From Arthrobacter sp. ISL-85 (GTDB taxonomy: Bacteria; Actinomycetota; Actinomycetes; Actinomycetales; Micrococcaceae), in the NCBI RefSeq assembly GCF_018613675.1, contig NZ_JAGGPQ010000001.1, positions 62,001-126,000 on the forward strand: a stretch of DNA of 64,000 nucleotides, in the 5' to 3' direction. The first letter of the stretch is position 1; every line of letters begins with the position of its first letter. A model generated the notes under the pieces. The model had not been told where the DNA came from. It did not search any database and was given only the letters and a program-made list of their open reading frames with translations. Of this stretch, positions 1 to 7,309 are shown piece by piece. The position numbers were made by a program, and so were the translations under genes.

Positions 1-1241
1 AGAATGTCGTTGATCAGGGCCAGCAGTGCCTCGCCGGCGCCCTTGACGCCGTCCGCGTACTGCTTCTGCGTCGGGTTAAGCGGGGTCTCCAGCAACAGCG
101 CGGTCAGCCCCACCACACCGTTCATGGGGGTGCGGATTTCATGGCTCATGGTGGCCAGGAACTCCGACTTCAACCGGCTGGACTCCATGGCGGCTTCGCG
201 CGCCGCCTCCAGTTCCTTGGTGCGGACGGCCACCTCATCCTCCAGCCCGGTGGTCAGGGTCATGTTCTCCAGGATGATCAGCACCTGCCGGACCATCACG
301 AATACCAGGACGGCCGCGCCCACCACCAGCATGAAGGGGTTCAGTTCCGACAGGTGGGGGCCGGCGAATATCAGCACCGCCACCAGCAGCGGCGTGTACG
401 GCAGCAGCTCCAGCGCCAGGGTGTAGCCCGTCCGGTCGGGCCCGGCGCCTTCCTGGTACGGTGCCAGCGGCGCGAGGGCCACCAGGAGGAAGGCGACGAT
501 CCAGCCCAACGCGAGGGGAGAGCCTGTGGTGCCCGTGACGCCGTCGAACGTTAACCGCACGTAGGTGCTGTCCGTCACGGCCAGTACCAGCAGCCCGCCC
601 CCGAAGCACAGCCATGGCAGCCGTTCGCCCGACTGCCGGCGCATGGCCAGGACCAGGACAAGGGAGGTGATCACCAGGTCCACCACGGGGTAGCCCATCC
701 CGGTGAGCCGGACCAGCGGATCCCCTTGGGCATCGAACGCGGCGCCCAGTACCGTGTACCAGCTGACCACCAGGACGGAGCCGGCGATCACTGCCGCGTC
801 CATCACCGCCCGGTACAGCGCCACATGGCTGCCGCCGCGCCGCCTGAACGCAAACAGGGCGACGACGGCGGGCACCGAGTATCCGAGGAACAAGGCGTCC
901 GCCAGGGAGGGGAACGGGTAGACATGGTTATTGGCCAGGCCGAAGTAGGCGTAGACGGCCTGTCCGGCAGCCCAAATGAAGGCCGCCGCCGACATAAAAG
1001 TCCAGGCCCTGGCATTGGCGCCTCCTTTGCGCGCCGCCCGGGCACAGCTCACGCCAGCCAGCAGCGACGCTGCCAGAATCACGAAGTCACCGGTCACCAG
1101 CGCAGCCGGAGTTCCGCTGTTGACCCCGAGAAAGAGGCCGAGCGCGGCCAGACCGATGACTGTCAGCACGGCCATCCACTTCACGGGCGCTGTGTTTCGG
1201 CTGCCGGCGGGCCGGCCCTGCAGGAGACCAGTCTGAGACAC
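1..1241 (-). CDS. Membrane sensor histidine kinase, N-terminal part (cut by window edge)
   Basis: Only the first 413 codons lie in the window; the ATP-binding domain is beyond base 1. Residues 1 to about 335 are strongly hydrophobic with roughly eight membrane-spanning segments and no recognisable extracellular ligand domain. A short charged coiled linker ([13 protein letters not shown]) follows, then a HisKA dimerisation domain with the H-box [11 protein letters not shown], whose phospho-acceptor is His367. This H-box type is common in hybrid kinases, so a receiver domain could follow. I chose the GTG at 1241 because GGGGAGGG stands six bases upstream and the frame runs unbroken into the H-box. 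An ATG slightly upstream is in another frame. The gene diverges from bioY; no partner regulator is visible. Ligand and output are unknown. Confidence 0.85.
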   Translation of the reverse strand, partial: MSQTGLLQGRPAGSRNTAPVKWMAVLTVIGLAALGLFLGVNSGTPAALVTGDFVILAASLLAGVSCARAARKGGANARAWTFMSAAAFIWAAGQAVYAYFGLANNHVYPFPSLADALFLGYSVPAVVALFAFRRRGGSHVALYRAVMDAAVIAGSVLVVSWYTVLGAAFDAQGDPLVRLTGMGYPVVDLVITSLVLVLAMRRQSGERLPWLCFGGGLLVLAVTDSTYVRLTFDGVTGTTGSPLALGWIVAFLLVALAPLAPYQEGAGPDRTGYTLALELLPYTPLLVAVLIFAGPHLSELNPFMLVVGAAVLVFVMVRQVLIILENMTLTTGLEDEVAVRTKELEAAREAAMESSRLKSEFLATMSHEIRTPMNGVVGLTALLLETPLNPTQKQYADGVKGAGEALLALINDI

Positions 1242-1330
1242 GCGTAACCCTCCCCATAGCTGCGCCCTGAACCCAAGGACGCCCGGAAAAACCGGGCGCT
1301 TGAGCCCACCCGAGACCTGGGTGGAGACGC
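1242..1330 (-). promoter_or_regulatory. Candidate structured mRNA leader that could hide the ribosome-binding site of the kinase
   Basis: Read on the minus strand, 1330 to 1242 can fold into a three-way junction. A closing stem pairs GCGTCTCC (1330-1323) with GGAG-GGTT-ACGC (1253-1242), with GGTT bulged. It encloses a hairpin CACCC/GGGTG (1323-1307) and a long hairpin in which GCTCAAG-CGCCCGG pairs with CCGGGCG-TC-CTTGGGT around a TTTTT loop (1305-1271). The 3' strand of the closing stem contains the Shine-Dalgarno sequence and abuts the GTG, so folding would hide the start site. I read this by eye; it matches no riboswitch consensus I know. Confidence 0.35.
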
Positions 1331-1688
1331 AGTTTCATGATAGGCCCCACCAAGGCGAAAGGGCCGGGATCCGGTCCAGCCCGTCCCGCCCCCTTCGGGT
1401 GTGGCCTACCAAATGGCAAGGGACCACGTAGTCCAAGCAAGGGCGCAGCTGCTCTGACTTCCGGACTTCGGGAAAACCACCAAGGATGACGGCCGGAACA
1501 GCGCCTTTTGCGGGCACGCCACCGCCTGCTTTAAAAGTCCGATAATTGCGATCCTGTCAGCGTCTGCAAGGCAGATCGCTGGTTTGTGGCAATTGATCCA
1601 TAGATCGCCGGCGCAGTCGTGGCTTCGCTACAAAATGACCGTAGACAGGGCTCTGTAGCCTTCTTCGAAGGACCCGACCACCATCCAC
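1331..1688. other. Divergent intergenic region between the kinase gene and bioY
   Basis: This non-coding stretch of about 360 bp must carry the kinase promoter and the bioY promoter. I see several GC-rich short inverted repeats on the kinase side and a more AT-rich part around 1530-1670, but no convincing -35/-10 pair. Neither the BioQ-type TGAAC-N3-GTTCA operator nor a BirA-type operator is visible. Confidence 0.4.
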
Positions 1689-1698
1689 AGGAGGAAGC

Positions 1699-2340
1699 AT
1701 GAGCCACCAAAAAACCTCGACCTCGGCACCGCGCCGCCCGGCCCAGAACAGCCCCCGCACCCCGCGTCCATTGTGGGATGCGCAGTCGCTGGCCCTTATC
1801 TCCGTGTTCGCCGCGTTGGTCGCAGCCTCGGCGATCGTCCCAGGCATTCCCGTCGGCGGCTTCGGGGTGCCTATCACGCTGCAGACCCTCGCCATCATGG
1901 TGACAGGCCTCGTCCTGGGCGGATCACGTGCCGCCGCAGCGGTGGCACTCTACCTACTCCTTGCGTTCGCCGGGCTGCCCATCTTCTCGGGCGGCCGGGC
2001 TGGCCTGGCCGTCCTCGCCGGCGGATCCGCCGGATACATCGTGGGGTTCCTCTTCGCCGCTCTGCTCGTTGGCATTGCCGCCGAGCAAATTATCCGGCGC
2101 CTCCCCGCCAAGCGGCGTGGCCTTTGGTTCTTCCTCGCCGCGGTCGTGGTCACCGTGGTCGCATCGCACCTGCTCGGCGTGCTCGGCATGATGGTCAACC
2201 TCAAGTTGTCATGGCAGGCTGCCTTCACCAGTGACCTCATCTTCTACCCGGGCGATATCCTGAAGGACGCCGTGGCATCCGCTGCCGCGGTGGCCGCTCA
2301 CAGGGCCTTCCCTGACATCCTCGTGCGACGCGTGAAGTAA
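1699..2340 (+). CDS. bioY: Biotin transporter S component BioY
   Basis: BioY is the membrane subunit that captures biotin in energy-coupling-factor transporters. The 213-residue length is normal. After a hydrophilic N-terminus of about 25 residues come six hydrophobic segments, the family signature VGGFGVPITLQTLAIMVTG at about 52-70, and a C-terminal DILKDAVASA motif. A strong AGGAGG lies five bases before the ATG. No bioM/bioN ATPase or T component lies nearby, so it either works alone, as some BioY proteins do, or shares an ECF module encoded elsewhere. The next gene begins 19 bases downstream and may be co-transcribed. A small perfect hairpin (CCTTC-TTC-GAAGG) lies in the 5' region. Confidence 0.93.
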   Translation: MSHQKTSTSAPRRPAQNSPRTPRPLWDAQSLALISVFAALVAASAIVPGIPVGGFGVPITLQTLAIMVTGLVLGGSRAAAAVALYLLLAFAGLPIFSGGRAGLAVLAGGSAGYIVGFLFAALLVGIAAEQIIRRLPAKRRGLWFFLAAVVVTVVASHLLGVLGMMVNLKLSWQAAFTSDLIFYPGDILKDAVASAAAVAAHRAFPDILVRRVK

Positions 2341-2359
2341 GCGAGGCCGGAGCATGGCT

Positions 2360-2671
2360 ATGAGGATCTTCGGGAAAACCGTAGACGACCAAACCCGCTG
2401 CATTCACTATCACACCGACGTCGATGTGATAGCCATAAAGTTCAAGTGCTGTCTTCGGTACTATCCCTGCCATCTCTGTCACGAGGAGGAGGCAGGCCAC
2501 CCGGCCCAAACATGGCCACGGAACGAGTGGGCAGAGCCAGCAGTTCTGTGCGGAGTATGCAAACGCGAGATGTCCATCCACGCTTATCTGGCAACCACCT
2601 CCTGCCCTAACTGCGCCGCTCGTCTGAACGAACGGTGTGCCGCCCACGCACGTTTTTACTTTCAGACCTGA
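2360..2671 (+). CDS. CHY-type zinc finger protein
   Basis: A protein of about 103 residues built almost entirely of the zf-CHY fold. The cysteine/histidine ligands appear in family order: RCxHY at the start, KFKCC, YYPCHLCHEEEAGH, VLCGVCKREM, then SCPNCAARLNERCAAH. In eukaryotes this fold occurs in ubiquitin ligases; in bacteria it stands alone and its role is not established. An ATG at 2354 is in frame, but GGAG at 2349-2352 sits only one base from it and seven bases from the ATG at 2360, so I prefer 2360. The gene is visibly less GC-rich than its neighbours. The 287 bp after it hold nothing I can support. Confidence 0.85.
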   Translation: MRIFGKTVDDQTRCIHYHTDVDVIAIKFKCCLRYYPCHLCHEEEAGHPAQTWPRNEWAEPAVLCGVCKREMSIHAYLATTSCPNCAARLNERCAAHARFYFQT

Positions 2672-2958
2672 AGGGAACCTCTCCAATGATTCCCCGCGAA
2701 GGACGACGCCAGCGCACAGCGGCTTTGCAGTGGCACCCCCGGCATGGCGGCAGTGTGCCTGCCTTAGCGCAGCCAAACCACAAGAGCTCTTGCCTCCATT
2801 TGCGCCTGAAAAGAAGCATACGGGTTGCCTTTGAGAAGCTCTACGGGACTGCGTCCACGAGTCGCCTAATCTGCTTCTGCTCGTTCTGCTGCAAAGCCGA
2901 TATCGACCTTATGTAAAGCTGCTGGGGAGAAGGGGCAGGGAGATCCCTCCGCGGCCGG

Positions 2959-3300
2959 TCAGGAAAGGTTGTGGATTGCCCCTGCCCAGCGCGGACCGGA
3001 GACGGCCCGGCGGACCGCCCGGGCGCGGGTGTGAAAGTCGATCCTGGGGACCCGCAGGGAGTCGGCGGCTGGAGCGCCCGGGTCAGCGTGAGCTCGCTGC
3101 TCAATCTCATTGATGGTTGTTGTGCAGCGGTCGGTGATCAGTCCCATGCCGGCGTATTCGCGGACGGCGGCGATGCCTGCCACGGCGCCGGTCTTGGTGG
3201 TAAAGGGCCTGGACACGGCCATGACGGTGCCGTCCGGTGCTGTCAGGCGGAACCTGAAGGCTGATTCTGCGTCGATAAACAGTTCGAACATTCCTGCCAT
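2959..3300 (-). CDS. DUF1508 (YegP-like) family protein
   Basis: A 113-residue protein. Residues 4 to about 55 match the DUF1508 unit, a small beta-alpha domain: FELFIDAESAFRFRL, DGTVMAVS, then TKTGAVAGIAAVREYA. One unit is present; many relatives have two. The C-terminal half is Arg/Ala-rich and not conserved in any way I recognise. The frame stays open upstream to 3474, but AAAGGA lies six bases before the ATG at 3300 and the DUF1508 fold begins there. It diverges from the small HTH gene at 3621, with twin palindromes between them. Function of the family is not known. Confidence 0.75.
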   Translation of the reverse strand: MAGMFELFIDAESAFRFRLTAPDGTVMAVSRPFTTKTGAVAGIAAVREYAGMGLITDRCTTTINEIEQRAHADPGAPAADSLRVPRIDFHTRARAVRRAVSGPRWAGAIHNLS

Positions 3301-3559
3301 TGCGATCCTTTCGGTCTGCGGGACCCTTGAGGCTGCGTCTTTGCCGCCAGCAGGCGCGAGGCATCGTTGCCTGCGCGTTTCGTGGTGTATCCCGCTCCAA
3401 ATTTTCATCAATTCAGCATGCGTTCCCCGAGTCTTCCGCAGGGACGCCTGCCGGCGCAAGGCTTTGCCTGGCATCCGGCCGAAGTGATCCGCGGCTCTCG
3501 AGTCCGGTCAAGCCACTTCTCCGCGGAGTTCGCGACTTGCCATCGGTGCCCTCCCGGTT

Positions 3560-3603
3560 GTCAACATACGTTGACTACTTCCCTGCTGTCAACTAACGTT
3601 GAC
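3560..3603. promoter_or_regulatory. Two tandem palindromic operators GTCAAC-N4-GTTGAC
   Basis: Two perfect inverted repeats, GTCAACATACGTTGAC (3560-3575) and GTCAACTAACGTTGAC (3588-3603), stand 28 bp apart start to start, so they fall on nearly the same helical face. They lie in the 305-bp divergent gap between the DUF1508 gene and the small HTH gene and end 17 bp before the HTH start codon. A regulator bound there would block its transcription. The obvious candidate is the HTH protein itself, but this is inference. The rest of the gap (3301-3559) shows nothing else. Confidence 0.6.
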
Positions 3604-3620
3604 GCATGGAGGTGGAACGG

Positions 3621-3821
3621 ATGAAAACACTGGTTGCAGCCATGGACGGCAAGGGACCGGCCGAGGCCCTGCAGGCCGTGGCCGAGCTGCAAAAGGAAGT
3701 TGGGCGGACGGAAGCGTCCCTGGTCAGAAAAGCCCGGCAAGCCGGCCTCTCCTGGGAAGCGATCGCACTGTGCCTGGGCGTGAGCAAACAAGCCGTCCAT
3801 CGTAAGTATGGCAAGCGATAA
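3621..3821 (+). CDS. Small helix-turn-helix protein
   Basis: A 66-residue protein: an N-terminal amphipathic helix (AEALQAVAELQKEV) and a C-terminal HTH (SWEAIALCLGVSKQAVHRKYG) resembling the DNA-contacting helix pair of sigma-factor region 4. There is no ligand or effector domain. An ATG at 3606 is in frame, but GGAGG at 3608-3612 is placed correctly only for the ATG at 3621. The second palindrome upstream overlaps the expected promoter, so auto-regulation is likely. A second HTH protein with the same C-terminal design is encoded at 4293. Similar small HTH proteins are common in Arthrobacter; their targets are not known to me. Confidence 0.65.
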   Translation: MKTLVAAMDGKGPAEALQAVAELQKEVGRTEASLVRKARQAGLSWEAIALCLGVSKQAVHRKYGKR

Positions 3822-4292
3822 GAGCTCACTCTGGATCTCGCGGAGCAGACGCAACAGCGGGTCGAGCACTCCCTGTCTGAAGCCGCAAGCTAGTTGGCTG
3901 ATAGCCGACGTTCTGTAAAGCTGTCGCCTAACTGCACCGGCAGCGTGCCGCAGGCATGTCGAAGTCTGCCCAGCAATCCCTGGCACCTTTCCTACGTTTT
4001 GCCTGAGCTCCTTCCTGTGCACAGTTACATACTTCGGCTGCGGAACAACCAGCGCGCCACTTTCCTGAGGCCATCTATTGATCGTGGAAGGCACCTTCCG
4101 TTTGGCGTCAACTTCCGGATTCCTCGTCTGCCGGGTCCCGGACCCGTGCTCACTGCGGCGAGGATCGAGTACAAGGTACTCGGGCGCTTCCACCCGCAGT
4201 GCCTTGTACTGGTATCTGTACTAAACCTGCCCGAATACGGCTGGGGACGCCGCCGCTGCAGAGGCAAGTCAGCTTGAAGGAGAACGGTCAGA
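3822..4292. other. 471-bp gap of lower GC with a short palindrome
   Basis: No open frame here looks like protein. The stretch is less GC-rich than the rest of the window. It contains a perfect inverted repeat GAGTAC-AAG-GTACTC at 4167-4181, followed by the related string GTACTGGTATCTGTAC at 4206-4221, about 70-110 bp before the next start codon. These could be operator sites for the HTH gene at 4293. Confidence 0.4.
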
Positions 4293-4787
4293 ATGGGCCC
4301 TCGCGAAGCGCAATCCCCCGACTTCCGAGTCGGAGAGCCCGTCTACGAGCCGACGCAGTACGAAGCCGGAGGGCGGTTGAGGCCGCGCCCATGGCCTGTT
4401 GGCCCTACTGAGAGCTACGGGAAAGTGGACTTTGATGACGGCGAGGGAAAGGCTGTCCTCACCATCTACGTACAGCACGGACCCGAAGAAGGTTACGTCC
4501 TGCACATCGAGCAACTAGCCGCGCCGCTGCGGGTGGATGGTACGCTTCTTCGCCTGAGCCCGGCGCCGCACGTTGCCAGGGACACTGCGGACATCCGCCG
4601 GATCACCGCTGCCCGTACGGCTGCCGCGAGGGCCGAAGCCGAGCTAGACGCCGCCGTCAGCGCCGCTCGCGCGAACGGAGACTCCTGGGAGTCTATCGGC
4701 GCAGTCCTCGGCATGTCCGCTCGAACTGCGCGGGAGCGATTCGGCCACACACCGCGGCGACCGCGAAATCGGCCGTCGACGAGGTGA
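4293..4787 (+). CDS. HTH-domain protein of 164 residues
   Basis: The N-terminal ~90 residues are a hydrophilic domain I do not recognise, with beta-rich stretches around VDFDDGEGKAVLTIYVQHG. Residues ~105-155 form an Ala/Glu-rich helix (ARTAAARAEAELDAAVSAA) leading into an HTH, DSWESIGAVLGMSARTAR. The helix-plus-HTH arrangement repeats that of the 66-residue protein at 3621, so the two are probably paralogues, this one with an extra front domain. AAGGAG lies ten bases before the ATG. A 24-codon GTG frame overlaps its stop by four bases; I do not count that as a gene. No partner or target can be named. Confidence 0.6.
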   Translation: MGPREAQSPDFRVGEPVYEPTQYEAGGRLRPRPWPVGPTESYGKVDFDDGEGKAVLTIYVQHGPEEGYVLHIEQLAAPLRVDGTLLRLSPAPHVARDTADIRRITAARTAAARAEAELDAAVSAARANGDSWESIGAVLGMSARTARERFGHTPRRPRNRPSTR

Positions 4788-4891
4788 CGAGCGTTCGCTG
4801 GATTGCCGACCTGCAGGAGGACCAGTTGCGCGACCGATGGTGGGTATCGGACTCTTAGGCTACCGCCCGCGAAGCTTCGGTGAGAAGGCCC

Positions 4892-5872
4892 CTAACGAAA
4901 CCCGGGGTTAGGTGACACGGCCAGGTTAAATACGTCCTTAAGCATCGCCAGTGCCGCCCCTTTCGGGCTGGAGCGGCCGCCCTGCACGGTGATGTCCCCG
5001 GCCTCCGGGCAGGAGAAGACCATCGCCTTCTCCGGGCCAGCAAGAGAGTAAAGCGGGTCAGCCGGTGCCACTGCTTCCAAGCGCACCGTCACCACCATCG
5101 GCCGGTCCAGCGATGCGCCTGCGACGGCGCGGAGGCGCAGCCCCTTCCGGGCCGCGGCCAACGCCCTGATGGACGTGGAGGAGTCGATCGGCTCCGTCTT
5201 CACCGTAATCCGGGAGACATCCCAGTCCCACAGCAGCCCGGAAATCAACCGGACCTTCGTGGCCGCATCCGAGCCGGACAGGTCCGCGGACGGGTCTGCC
5301 TCGGCGATGTCTCGGCGTTGCGCCTCCAACACCGCTGACTCCAACGAGGCTCCGCGGGAGAGCTGGTCCAGGACGAAGTTCGACGTGCCGTTGGGGCAGG
5401 CCCGCAGTGCGTTGCAGCCCATTCCACGCAATGCCACGCGGGCCAGGTCGGCGGTGGGAAGCGCAGCGCCGGTGGCCCCGGAAATGCGGATGCGGCTCCG
5501 GCCTTCCTCCGCAGCACGTTCAAGTGCGCGCCACTGGCTGAGGACGTGGCTCTTGGTTGCTGTCACCACATCCACCCCACTCCGCAGGGCTGCAACCGCC
5601 TCCCGCAGGACACGCCCATGAGCCTCGGGCGAGGAGGGCAGGGCCTGGACCAGGACAGCGGCGCCGGCCCGGTCCAGCGTCTCCTCAATGCGCCCGATCG
5701 GCTCCCACAAGAAACGCTCCGGCACCTCGTTGGCGGGCGCAAGGAAAACTTCAGTTCCGCGACCCCGGACGGCAGCTATCTGCAACAACGCATCGTGTTC
5801 CCGGACAGCATCGACAAAGGCCTGCCCCACAGCACCGAAGCCGGACAGAACCAGCCGCACGGGTTCCACCAA
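4892..5872 (-). CDS. Homoserine dehydrogenase-like NAD(P)-dependent enzyme, short form
   Basis: Homoserine dehydrogenases reduce aspartate semialdehyde to homoserine. The 326 residues show an N-terminal nucleotide-binding loop GFGAVG (11-16), the conserved NGTSN (161-165) and EADPSADLSGSDAATK (191-206), whose Asp and final Lys occupy the catalytic positions of the family. There is no C-terminal ACT domain, so no threonine feedback site. The biosynthetic hom gene normally sits with thrC and thrB; here the partner is an alarmone synthetase gene ending seven bases before this start. A paralogue acting on another semialdehyde is possible. The Thr-to-Ser change in NGTSN (usually NGTTN) is conservative. 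Confidence 0.75.
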   Translation of the reverse strand: MVEPVRLVLSGFGAVGQAFVDAVREHDALLQIAAVRGRGTEVFLAPANEVPERFLWEPIGRIEETLDRAGAAVLVQALPSSPEAHGRVLREAVAALRSGVDVVTATKSHVLSQWRALERAAEEGRSRIRISGATGAALPTADLARVALRGMGCNALRACPNGTSNFVLDQLSRGASLESAVLEAQRRDIAEADPSADLSGSDAATKVRLISGLLWDWDVSRITVKTEPIDSSTSIRALAAARKGLRLRAVAGASLDRPMVVTVRLEAVAPADPLYSLAGPEKAMVFSCPEAGDITVQGGRSSPKGAALAMLKDVFNLAVSPNPGFR

Positions 5873-5878
5873 GCGCCC

Positions 5879-6985
5879 CTACTTCTTCGTCATCCGGTAC
5901 CGCTCGATCTGCCGCAGCCGCCGCAGGAGGCTGTCGCGCCGCGGGTGCGGAACGGCGTCGGCCTCTTCTGCGGTGAGGTCGATGTGTTTGGTGCCGTACT
6001 GCCAGAGGAGCAGATCGTCCAGGAGCCTGTCAGGGCCGGGGGAGTAGCGGTGGTCCAGGGCCCGGCGGACCTCGGTGATCCGGTTGGCGCTGAGCAGCCC
6101 GGCCAGCTGCATGGTCTGGTTGAGCCCGTGCGCGGCGAGCAGCTCGGCGGCCCAGCCCCAGTCGTCGTCCACCTTGCGGTCCACATGCGGGAGCAGCGTG
6201 CGCCAGACGTCGCGGATGCGGTTGGGCGTGAGCGGGGCGGCTCCCTCGCCGTCCATGTCCCAAAAGCTGCGGACCTCCTCGTAGCTTTCGTGCAGGTCCG
6301 AGAAGGCAGTTTCCACAGTCTCCAGCATGGCCGCGGTGGCGGTAAACTGCCGGTCGAAGTGCGGCGTCCACGCGCGGGGGTCCTCTGCCTTGAACCGGAT
6401 GTCGTGCTCGATCTCGCTCCACGCGTGCGCAAAAATGGTGCGGATCTGACACTCGAAGAAGTAGCTGCCGTTCGGCTGCAGGTCCGGGTTGAAGACCTGC
6501 TGGTACTCCTTGACGGCCTCATTCTGGATGGTCCGCAGGATCAGGTGGCGGCTGGAATACCCGTAGGTGCCGGACTCGATGGAACCAATGTCCTTTTCCC
6601 TGTCGCCGCGGCAGTCGAAAAGCTGCCGCTGGCGCTTGATGATGTTGGCCACGGCGGCATTCTCGGCCGGCAGCTTGGTGATGACGCGGATGCCCACCAT
6701 GTCGTTGAGGGTGCGGAACGGGTCCGGAAACTTCAGGAGCCTCCGGCCGCCCGGCTCAAGCGGCTCCTCGGTGCGCGAGATCTTCTCCTTGAAGGATTCC
6801 ACCGTCTTGGTCCGGCCCGTGACAAACAGCGGCGTGACCTCGCTGTCCTTCAGCATGTCCCGCAGGACCAGCAAGACATCCCGGGTAACCAGCTTCAGGG
6901 CAGGCCGGACGCGCTCATAGATCTCCACGTTGTGCTGCACCGACTCACGCAGCGGCTCGTCCAGGCTTTCCCAGTTACTCGGCAT
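5879..6985 (-). CDS. RelA/SpoT-domain protein, probable (p)ppGpp synthetase
   Basis: Residues ~30-200 carry the RelA/SpoT nucleotidyltransferase signatures in order: GRTKTVESFKEKI (57-69), DMVGIRVITKL (95-105), YGYSSRHLI (141-149) and ECQIRTIFAHAWSEIEHD (178-195). Such enzymes transfer pyrophosphate from ATP to GDP or GTP. There is no HD hydrolase domain in front and no TGS or ACT region behind, so it is not the bifunctional Rel; at 368 residues it exceeds small alarmone synthetases (about 210-260). The extra ~165 C-terminal residues form a helical, Trp-rich domain I do not recognise. It is the first gene of a two-gene unit with the homoserine dehydrogenase-like gene. Confidence 0.82.
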   Translation of the reverse strand: MPSNWESLDEPLRESVQHNVEIYERVRPALKLVTRDVLLVLRDMLKDSEVTPLFVTGRTKTVESFKEKISRTEEPLEPGGRRLLKFPDPFRTLNDMVGIRVITKLPAENAAVANIIKRQRQLFDCRGDREKDIGSIESGTYGYSSRHLILRTIQNEAVKEYQQVFNPDLQPNGSYFFECQIRTIFAHAWSEIEHDIRFKAEDPRAWTPHFDRQFTATAAMLETVETAFSDLHESYEEVRSFWDMDGEGAAPLTPNRIRDVWRTLLPHVDRKVDDDWGWAAELLAAHGLNQTMQLAGLLSANRITEVRRALDHRYSPGPDRLLDDLLLWQYGTKHIDLTAEEADAVPHPRRDSLLRRLRQIERYRMTKK

Positions 6986-7134
6986 AACCCCAGCTTACGG
7001 CCGGGGTCCGACAGAACGACGGCGTGGCGGGGCCAGCCTCCGGAGGTGCGTTTCGCCGCTGCCCCGCCGCCAAGTCCCACGGCCGGGGCAGGACGGGGGA
7101 CGGGAAAGGGGGTACCGAAGGGGGCACCCAAGTG

Positions 7135-7163
7135 TTGACACGCCGTACAGGCAGACCTAGATT
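7135..7163 (+). promoter_or_regulatory. Housekeeping-type promoter for the secreted aminopeptidase
   Basis: TTGACA (7135-7140) and TAGATT (7158-7163) are separated by 17 bp, close to the sigma-70 consensus. The expected start of transcription, near 7170, gives a leader of about 140 bases before the ATG at 7310. The remainder of the divergent gap (6986-7309) is GC-rich and shows nothing further. Confidence 0.55.
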
Positions 7164-7309
7164 TCTTCCCATCGTTGGGGGAGCAGCGGCCGAAGGGCCG
7201 CCGGTACCGGTCTGGTCGCCGTGAAGGCACACGACATCTTGTATCCCACGGCGTGAGCGGAAACGCGCAAGCGGGACTGCCCGGCGCCTGCACCCTCCAG
7301 GACTTCCCC

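Noticed and set aside
1242-1330. Class I c-di-GMP (GEMM) riboswitch
   Set aside because: Two hairpins in a closing stem and a GGGTTAC-like end recall GEMM, but the conserved GCAAACC, GAAA tetraloop and GACGCAAAGCC core are missing.
1242-1698. Biotin-responsive operator for bioY
   Set aside because: No TGAAC-N3-GTTCA (BioQ) or BirA-type site could be found by eye.
3561-4193. Minus-strand open frame of 210 codons
   Set aside because: It spans the operators and the small HTH gene on the opposite strand, has no domain and an unlikely composition.
4784-4858. 24-codon GTG frame overlapping the HTH gene stop by four bases
   Set aside because: The GTGA overlap looks like coupling, but the product is too short and has no known relative or own ribosome-binding site; it may be a remnant.
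5546-7138. Long plus-strand open frame of about 530 codons
   Set aside because: It lies opposite the alarmone synthetase and homoserine dehydrogenase-like genes, which have clear family motifs. Its translation is Gly/Val/Gln/His-rich without any domain, as expected for an antisense shadow in GC-rich DNA.
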